Shown piece after piece: positions 6,675 to 11,621 of a stretch of 11,621 nt of DNA. Location: NCBI GenBank assembly GCA_028280025.1, contig JANQMO010000067.1:1-11621 (forward strand), given 5' to 3'. The notes under the pieces are model-generated. The model did no database searches, was not told the origin of the DNA, and saw only the letters and a list, made by a program, of their open reading frames with translations. This stretch comes from Chlorobium sp. GTDB taxonomy: Bacteria; Bacteroidota; Chlorobiia; Chlorobiales; Chlorobiaceae. A program made the position numbers and the translations under genes. Positions within the stretch are counted from its first letter, which is position 1; each line of letters starts with the position of its first letter.

Positions 6675-7388
6675 ATGTTCAGGACCGGAACCGAAGAAAA
6701 TATTTCAGTCGAAGCGGCTGATGCAATTGCACACAGGATTCGTCAGGCAATAACAAACCACGGCTGCTGCACCCTCGGCCTTGCAGGGGGAAACTCCCCC
6801 CGCAAACTCTATCTTCTGCTTGCCGGCATGCCGTCGATCTCCTGGAGCTCGCTCATGCTTTTCTGGGGTGATGAACGCTGTGTACCGGAGAACGATGCCG
6901 ATAGCAATTACCGTATGGCATTCGAGTCACTGATCGTGCAAACCGGCATCCCTGAGAACAATATTTTCCCCATGCCGCACGTCACGGAAAACCACGATAA
7001 CGCTGCGCGGTCATACGAAAAAAAACTCAAATCCTTATTCGAAACACAAAGACACGGTATACGGAATTCATTTCCGGTTTTTGACATCATCATTCTCGGA
7101 ATGGGGGCCGATGGCCATACCGCATCGCTGTTTCCCGGCGACCGGCAAGCTCTTCTGGAATCAGCACGGTGGGTTGTACCGATCTTTGCCGCGGAGGGAT
7201 CACCGCCGGGCTGGCGCCTGAGCCTGACGCTTCAGGTGATCAACAACGCACGCTCTGTTCTTTTCTACGTTATGGGAAAAAGCAAGGAAAAGACAGTTCT
7301 GGATATCATTGCAGGCCGTCGCCCGGATCTGCCGGCAGCAATGGTTCGCCCGACACATGGTGAACTCCTCTGGTTTTACGGGAAATAA
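6675..7388 (+). CDS. pgl: 6-phosphogluconolactonase (DevB type)
   Basis: The 237-residue enzyme hydrolyses 6-phosphogluconolactone, the product of Zwf, to 6-phosphogluconate. It belongs to the glucosamine-6-phosphate isomerase/6PGL (NagB-like) fold. Signatures: LGLAGGNSPRKLY (34-46), FWGDERCVP (63-71) followed by DSNYRM, and ILGMGADGHTASLFPG (140-155), which holds the catalytic histidine H148, then RLSLTL (181-186). It follows tkt by 23 bp with no promoter or clear Shine-Dalgarno sequence in the gap, suggesting cotranscription and perhaps translation by reinitiation. The pathway partners zwf and gnd are on the opposite strand and converge on its 3' end, 34 bp between stop codons. Confidence 0.93.
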   Translation: MFRTGTEENISVEAADAIAHRIRQAITNHGCCTLGLAGGNSPRKLYLLLAGMPSISWSSLMLFWGDERCVPENDADSNYRMAFESLIVQTGIPENNIFPMPHVTENHDNAARSYEKKLKSLFETQRHGIRNSFPVFDIIILGMGADGHTASLFPGDRQALLESARWVVPIFAAEGSPPGWRLSLTLQVINNARSVLFYVMGKSKEKTVLDIIAGRRPDLPAAMVRPTHGELLWFYGK

Positions 7389-7393
7389 AGGGG

Positions 7394-7422
7394 AAAAAGA
7401 CAGGCAGGCGACTTCTCCCTGC
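7394..7422 (-). terminator. Weak terminator after zwf
   Basis: Directly after the zwf stop codon the minus strand has GCAGG and CCTGC (complements of 7418-7422 and 7404-7408) around a 9-nt loop, then CTGTCTTTTTCCCC with five T (complement of 7394-7398). The stem is only 5 bp and the T-run starts a few bases late. No better terminator is visible between the converging pgl and zwf genes, so read-through and antisense transcripts are possible. Confidence 0.35.
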
Positions 7423-8877
7423 TTACTGCTGACTGCCTACTGATGACGCTGGCAGTTCAGGCCCCCAGGAGTGGATTGGATAGGATTTGGGAACAGCTTC
7501 TTTCAGGAGATCGCGAATACGATCGATTACTCTCCAACTGCTCTCCACGGCGTCCTGGCGGATAAAATTGGTCTGGTCGCCTCCCATGGCATCAAGCAGA
7601 AGACGCTGGTATGCCGACATCAGCTCGTTATCGAAAGAGGTCTTATAGTCAAATTTCATATATACCGGATCGGTCACCAGATCCTTGCCCGGACGCTTGG
7701 CTCCGAAACGGATGGCAATTGTTTCTTCCGGCTGTATCTGCATGATAATCTGGTTCGAGGTGTAACCGCAGCTTGCCGGAGCACCGAAAAAGTTCTGGGG
7801 AGGACACTTGAAGGTCACAACGATTTCGGTGACCCGTTTTGCCAGGTTTTTGCCTGCCTTCATGTAAAACGGCACCCCTTTCCAGCGCCAGTTATCGACG
7901 TGCCACCGGATAGACGCATAGGTTTCGACAGTTGATGTTTCTGCAACATTCTCCTCTGAACGGTACCCTTCATACTGACCGAGAATGACATTATCCCTGA
8001 CAGTTGCTTCTGTGATGGAGCGCAGGGACCGGAACACTTTCACTTTCTCGTCACGAACAGCGTCCGCACTGAGATCGACCGGCGGCTCCATTGCAATAGA
8101 GGCAAGGAGTTGAAGCCCGTGGTTCTGAATAATGTCCCGCAGCAGACCCGATTTTTCATAATATGCCCCCCTGCTCCTGATCCCGAAATCTTCAGCGATG
8201 GTGATACGGACGTCTTCGATAAACTGCCGGTTCCACAAAGGCTCGAACATACCGTTCGAAAAACGGAAAATCAGAATGTTCTGAACAGGCTCCTTCCCCA
8301 GATAATGGTCAATTCGGTAAATCTGGTCCTCATTGAAAACCCTCCCGACGACAGCATTGAGGTCACGAGCGGTTTTCAGGTCGAATCCGTATGGTTTCTC
8401 CACCACTATTTTCCGCCAGCCTGAACATGCCGGGTCCCGGCCGCCCAGTCCCGCCTGTTCGAGATTGTCGATGATATGCGGAGCAAGACCGGGCGGGGTT
8501 GCAAGATAATAGAGAAGGTTGCTGCAGGAGGGCTTATCCGTAACCAGCGATTCGATCGTCTCCCGTAAACGGCTGTAACCGTCGGCTTCGGTCAGATCAG
8601 CCGGAACATAGTAGAGGTTCCGGCAGAAAGCATCCAGCTGCCCGTTGTCTACATCTGAAGCCTTTACGTAGCGGGTAACGCTCTCTCGTGCATCAGACCT
8701 GAAGACTTCATGGTCTTTTTGTGACCGTGAAAGTCCGATAATGTTGTAGCGGGCAGGCATCTGTCCCCACCGGGCAAGACGATAGAGAGAAGGCAGCAGC
8801 TTTCTTGACGACAGATCACTTGCCGCCCCGAAAAGAACAAAGGTAAAATCATCCAGGTGACCGCTCATTCCGCTCAT
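7423..8877 (-). CDS. zwf: Glucose-6-phosphate 1-dehydrogenase
   Basis: The 484-residue length is normal. It oxidises glucose-6-phosphate to 6-phosphogluconolactone, the entry step of the oxidative pentose-phosphate branch. Signatures: nucleotide-binding loop FGAASDLSSRKLLPSLYRL (16-34), VVEKPYG (158-164), the substrate signature RIDHYLGKE (188-196), catalytic-base region IIQNHGLQLL (249-258, H253), and FYMKAGKNL (337-345). R51 in IIGLSRS, just after the second strand, is placed to contact the NADP+ 2'-phosphate. The binding loop departs from the usual GASGDL: it reads GAASDL, with Ser for the last Gly. The start codon overlaps the gnd stop (ATGA) and has no Shine-Dalgarno sequence; a second ATG lies three codons in within a 9-bp duplication (MSG-MSG), so either could be used. 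Confidence 0.95.
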   Translation of the reverse strand: MSGMSGHLDDFTFVLFGAASDLSSRKLLPSLYRLARWGQMPARYNIIGLSRSQKDHEVFRSDARESVTRYVKASDVDNGQLDAFCRNLYYVPADLTEADGYSRLRETIESLVTDKPSCSNLLYYLATPPGLAPHIIDNLEQAGLGGRDPACSGWRKIVVEKPYGFDLKTARDLNAVVGRVFNEDQIYRIDHYLGKEPVQNILIFRFSNGMFEPLWNRQFIEDVRITIAEDFGIRSRGAYYEKSGLLRDIIQNHGLQLLASIAMEPPVDLSADAVRDEKVKVFRSLRSITEATVRDNVILGQYEGYRSEENVAETSTVETYASIRWHVDNWRWKGVPFYMKAGKNLAKRVTEIVVTFKCPPQNFFGAPASCGYTSNQIIMQIQPEETIAIRFGAKRPGKDLVTDPVYMKFDYKTSFDNELMSAYQRLLLDAMGGDQTNFIRQDAVESSWRVIDRIRDLLKEAVPKSYPIHSWGPELPASSVGSQQ

Positions 8878-9782
8878 TTTTTTTCTGTTTTTTCAGTATA
8901 ACCGTGTCCGCCGAACTCATGACGAAGTGCGGCAACAACCTTGTCTGAAAAATTATCGTGCGAACGGGAGCGGTACCTCCGGAACAGTGCACCGGCAATG
9001 ACCGGTATCGATACACCATTGTCCAGAGCGGTCTGGATTGTCCATTTACCTTCACCGGAATCGGCAATTTCGCCCGAAAGATATCCCAGCCCCCCGTCCT
9101 TATGAAACGCTTCGGCAACAAGTTCCATCAACCAGCCCCGTATGACCGAACCATGAGACCAGACACGTGCGACTTCTTCATGATCATACGAAAACCCGCT
9201 GTTTTGAAGCAGATCGAATCCTTCGCCGATAGCCTGCATCATGCCGTATTCTATTCCATTATGCACCATTTTTGCGAAATGCCCCATACCGCACTCTCCC
9301 ATATACCCATAACCGCCAGGCACACAGAGGTCCCTGAAAAGCGGTTCGAGAGTTGTAAACTCATTCCTGTCTCCGCCGATCATCATGCATGCCCCGTTTC
9401 TGGCGCCCTCGAGACCGCCGCTCGTCCCTACATCCATATAACTGATCCCTTTTTGATCAAGCTCCCTCTGCCTTCGCAGGGTGTCGCGAAAATTGGAGTT
9501 GCCGCCGTCAATGAGCACATCTCCCCGCTCAACCAGAGGAAGAAGCGATGACAGCGTCTTATCGACAGGATCGCCGGAAGGAACCATGAGCCAGACAAGA
9601 CGCGGCGCGTCCAGCATGGCAACCATTTCCTCGAGACCGGAAACGGGAACCGCCCCTTTTTCGGCTGCAGCCCGGACAATATCTGCAAAGAGATCATAAG
9701 CAACCACTTGGTGCCCATGTTCGAGAAGATTCTCAACCATACTCAAGCCCATTTTACCAAGTCCGACAAATCCCAGTTTCAT
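8874..9782 (-). CDS. gnd: 6-phosphogluconate dehydrogenase, short YqeC-like form
   Basis: The 302-residue protein oxidatively decarboxylates 6-phosphogluconate to ribulose-5-phosphate. It is the short form; the classical enzyme has about 470 residues. Signatures: Rossmann GLGKMG (7-12), IDGGNSNFRDT (91-101), substrate-binding GTSGGLEGARNG (119-130), catalytic K171 and E178 in HFAKMVHNGIEYG (168-180), and the C-terminal IADSGEGKWT (239-248) and ALRHEFGGH (285-293). The residue after the second strand is D30 (VVAYD), where NADP+ enzymes usually have N-R-T; this suggests NAD+ preference. AAGGAG 10 nt before the ATG supports the start. It is the first gene of a gnd-zwf operon and ends EKTEKK in an A-rich stretch overlapping zwf. 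Confidence 0.93.
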   Translation of the reverse strand: MKLGFVGLGKMGLSMVENLLEHGHQVVAYDLFADIVRAAAEKGAVPVSGLEEMVAMLDAPRLVWLMVPSGDPVDKTLSSLLPLVERGDVLIDGGNSNFRDTLRRQRELDQKGISYMDVGTSGGLEGARNGACMMIGGDRNEFTTLEPLFRDLCVPGGYGYMGECGMGHFAKMVHNGIEYGMMQAIGEGFDLLQNSGFSYDHEEVARVWSHGSVIRGWLMELVAEAFHKDGGLGYLSGEIADSGEGKWTIQTALDNGVSIPVIAGALFRRYRSRSHDNFSDKVVAALRHEFGGHGYTEKTEKK

Positions 9783-9828
9783 GCCTCACTATCTCCTTGT
9801 TGCATTGTCTATACTCTAAAACTGAGCG

Positions 9829-9844
9829 TCCCGACTTGCCGGGA
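9829..9844. other. Small hairpin in the gnd leader
   Basis: TCCCG (9829-9833) and CGGGA (9840-9844) pair around a 6-nt loop, about 47 bp before the gnd start. On the minus strand it is followed at a distance by TTTT, too far for a classical terminator. It lies between a tiny leader ORF and the gnd ribosome binding site. Confidence 0.35.
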
Positions 9845-9861
9845 TGCCCAATAATGTAAAT

Positions 9862-9897
9862 TTATTGAAAACCGTCATGTATAATTGTACGTATCAT
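9862..9897 (-). CDS. Possible 11-residue leader peptide upstream of gnd
   Basis: The frame reads MIRTIIHDGFQ and stops with TAA. It deserves mention because an excellent ribosome binding site, AGAGGAG (complement of 9903-9909), lies 5 nt before its ATG, better placed than the one of gnd itself. A hairpin separates it from gnd. It has no homology I can recognise and could be chance; a role as leader peptide or remnant start is inference only. Confidence 0.2.
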   Translation of the reverse strand: MIRTIIHDGFQ

Positions 9898-9919
9898 GTG
9901 ATCTCCTCTCACCTGTCAA
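9890..9919 (-). promoter_or_regulatory. Tentative promoter for gnd-zwf
   Basis: A consensus TTGACA (complement of 9914-9919) is the best -35 in the 200-bp region before gnd. At 18 bp spacing the -10 would be GATACG, a 3/6 match, so the promoter is weakly supported. It would overlap the ribosome binding site of the tiny leader ORF, and the two readings exclude each other in part. Confidence 0.2.
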
Positions 9920-9982
9920 GAAATATCGCTCGATTCAGGTTATTGCCGCTTACTGCAGCACCTGAGAAACCGGCGGCATGGC

Positions 9983-11621
9983 TCAACCAAGATATTTCTC
10001 GACAAGCTGAATAACGTCGGATTTCCTTACCGGTTTCGACATGTAATCATCCATCCCCGCTGTATAACACTTTTCCCGATCACCTTTCATGGCATGTGCG
10101 GTAATCGCAACAATAGGCACTTGAGCGTTTTGCACATCGTACTTTCCCTGCCTTGTCAGCCTTGTTGCTTCATATCCGTCCATCACGGGCATCTGACAAT
10201 CCATCAATACAAGATCATAGCGTACTTCTGCCATAGCCTGAAGAGCTTCAATTCCATTGTGCACGACATCAGCGTGGTACCCCTCTTTGCTGAGCATGGT
10301 AAACAGAACCAGTTGGTTAACTTTACTGTCTTCAACCAGAAGTATCCTGAATCTCTTTTTTGTGTTTTCCGGTATTCTGGAAACCCTGCCGGCACCAGTC
10401 TCCAATCCCCCGGCAGTACGGCCTCTCTGTTTCATTAAACCAAGGATACATGCATGGAGCTCTTTTTCCTTCAGAGGTTTCTTTAAACGCGACTCAACAT
10501 AGCGCCACGGGACCCAGAGCAAGTCTGCAATCGGCTCTTCAGGCGTCAGGATAACAAGAAAACTGTCTTTGACAAGAGCCTTTGTTTTCATTGCTTTAAT
10601 CGTGTTTTGTTTCTCCTGGTCGTAATCGGATAGCGCCATTAAAACAATATCCCAGGGCCGGCCTTGCTCAATCGCCTGATGCATTTTCTTCAAACCCGAA
10701 CGGCAGTTGGCAGCCTCGTCAAAAGAACAGTTCCAACGAGAAAAAAGTGCTTTGACCAGCTTGCCGGAGTCCCGGCAAAGATCCACCAGAAGAATGCGGG
10801 TCCCGGACAGCCGAGTCATGTCATTATCCTCACGTTCATTGTCCGGCGCCTGCTTGAGAAGGTCAATCGAGAACCAGAAAACGGAACCTTCGCCGTACGA
10901 GCTTTTCATCTGTATTTCCCCGCCCATTTTCTGCGCAAGCTTGTTCGATATGGAGAGACCGAGACCGGTTCCCCCGTACTTCCTGATCGTTGAACCGTCG
11001 GCCTGCACAAACGGTTCAAAAATAGCGTCCATACGAGTTTCATCGATACCGATACCGGTATCGGAGACCGTGAAGCGAAGACGAACATGGTCACCTGATG
11101 CCTTTTCAAGCTCCACGCTCAGGAGAATTTCACCTTCATCGGTAAACTTGATTGCATTACTGATGAGATTGACGAGAATTTGTTTTATCCGAAGAGGATC
11201 ACCCAATAAAAGAGACGGAATGGTATAATCCGGCAGACAGCTGCAGACAAGCCCTTTCTTCTTTGCCTTGAATGCAAACATCTCCATGATCTCTTCAAGC
11301 AGATCGGGCAGATCGAAGGAAATCTGCTCGATAGTGAGCTTGTCGGCCTCTATTTTTGAAAAGTCAAGAATATCGTTGAGCAAATGAAGCAGGGTTTTTC
11401 CGCTGGTATGGATCGTCTCGGTAAACTTCCTCTGCTCAGCATCAAGATCAGACTCAAGCAGCATTTCCGACATACCGATAACACCGTTCATGGGTGTACG
11501 GATTTCATGGCTCATGTTTGCCAGAAACTGGCTCTTCGACTGATTTGCCGCATCGGCTTCAGCTGCCATCCTGTTTGCGCGGGCAGTCGACTCTTCCAAC
11601 CGCCTGTTTGCAATGACCAGT
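9983..11621 (-). CDS. Hybrid sensor histidine kinase, N-terminus outside window
   Basis: The frame is open to the right edge, so only the C-terminal 545 residues are seen; numbering here counts from the TTG at 11599. Order: coiled linker (1-22), HisKA domain with phosphorylated H31 in MSHEIRTPMNGVIG, HATPase domain with N-box NLISNAIKF (144-152), G1 SDTGIGID (179-186), F-box FEPFVQADG and G2 GGTGLGLSI (209-217), a first receiver (about 267-390) and a second receiver (417-537). Receiver 2 is canonical: ED 423-424, D467 in LMDCQMP, T500, K522. Receiver 1 has Ala (A322) where the phospho-Asp belongs (VLMA instead of VLMD) and lacks one acidic-pocket residue, so it is probably not phosphorylated. 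The signal is unknown because the sensor part is missing. No clear terminator follows. Confidence 0.93.
   Translation of the reverse strand, partial: LVIANRRLEESTARANRMAAEADAANQSKSQFLANMSHEIRTPMNGVIGMSEMLLESDLDAEQRKFTETIHTSGKTLLHLLNDILDFSKIEADKLTIEQISFDLPDLLEEIMEMFAFKAKKKGLVCSCLPDYTIPSLLLGDPLRIKQILVNLISNAIKFTDEGEILLSVELEKASGDHVRLRFTVSDTGIGIDETRMDAIFEPFVQADGSTIRKYGGTGLGLSISNKLAQKMGGEIQMKSSYGEGSVFWFSIDLLKQAPDNEREDNDMTRLSGTRILLVDLCRDSGKLVKALFSRWNCSFDEAANCRSGLKKMHQAIEQGRPWDIVLMALSDYDQEKQNTIKAMKTKALVKDSFLVILTPEEPIADLLWVPWRYVESRLKKPLKEKELHACILGLMKQRGRTAGGLETGAGRVSRIPENTKKRFRILLVEDSKVNQLVLFTMLSKEGYHADVVHNGIEALQAMAEVRYDLVLMDCQMPVMDGYEATRLTRQGKYDVQNAQVPIVAITAHAMKGDREKCYTAGMDDYMSKPVRKSDVIQLVEKYLG

Noticed and set aside
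11597..11599. TTG at 11599 as start of the histidine kinase
   Set aside because: The frame stays open to the window edge with typical linker sequence (LVIANRRLEES), so the protein simply continues outside.

Overview
The window looks like an ordinary chromosomal stretch of a Gram-negative bacterium with about 50% G+C. The protein styles (murein L,D-transpeptidase of the YkuD_2 type, SIMPL/DUF541 protein, DUF4412-like lipoprotein) and a compact pentose-phosphate cluster with a short-form 6-phosphogluconate dehydrogenase suggest a green sulfur bacterium (Chlorobi/Chlorobiota). This assignment is inferred from the look of the proteins; no rRNA or other marker is present to confirm it. I see no insertion sequence, CRISPR array, tRNA or phage gene.

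Layout. Positions 1-335 are mostly non-coding. Positions 336-2058 carry two leftward envelope genes: an exported L,D-transpeptidase and a periplasmic SIMPL-domain protein. From 2305 a rightward lipoprotein gene with a methionine-rich tail runs to 3201. It ends at a strong, probably two-way terminator (3224-3258) shared with a leftward polytopic membrane protein (3294-3971). A 673-bp gap (3972-4644) follows. It holds a promoter-like element with an operator-like dyad, a 9-bp tandem repeat and three potential hairpins ahead of tkt.

Positions 4645-9782 form the metabolic core, a pentose-phosphate cluster split into two converging operons. Rightward are tkt (transketolase) and pgl (6-phosphogluconolactonase), 23 bp apart. 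Leftward are gnd (short-form 6-phosphogluconate dehydrogenase) and zwf (glucose-6-phosphate dehydrogenase), which overlap by an ATGA inside an A8 run. Together they encode the full oxidative branch from glucose-6-phosphate to ribulose-5-phosphate, plus the main enzyme of the non-oxidative branch. Zwf keeps an arginine suited to NADP+, while Gnd has an aspartate typical of NAD+ enzymes, so the two oxidations may feed different cofactor pools.

The right edge (9983-11621) is the C-terminal part of a leftward hybrid sensor histidine kinase. It has one degenerate and one intact receiver domain and its sensor region lies outside the window.

I found no convincing new multi-gene system. The points most worth a second look are the structured region ahead of tkt, the slippery A8 junction between gnd and zwf, a tiny leader ORF ahead of gnd, and the predicted cofactor split.
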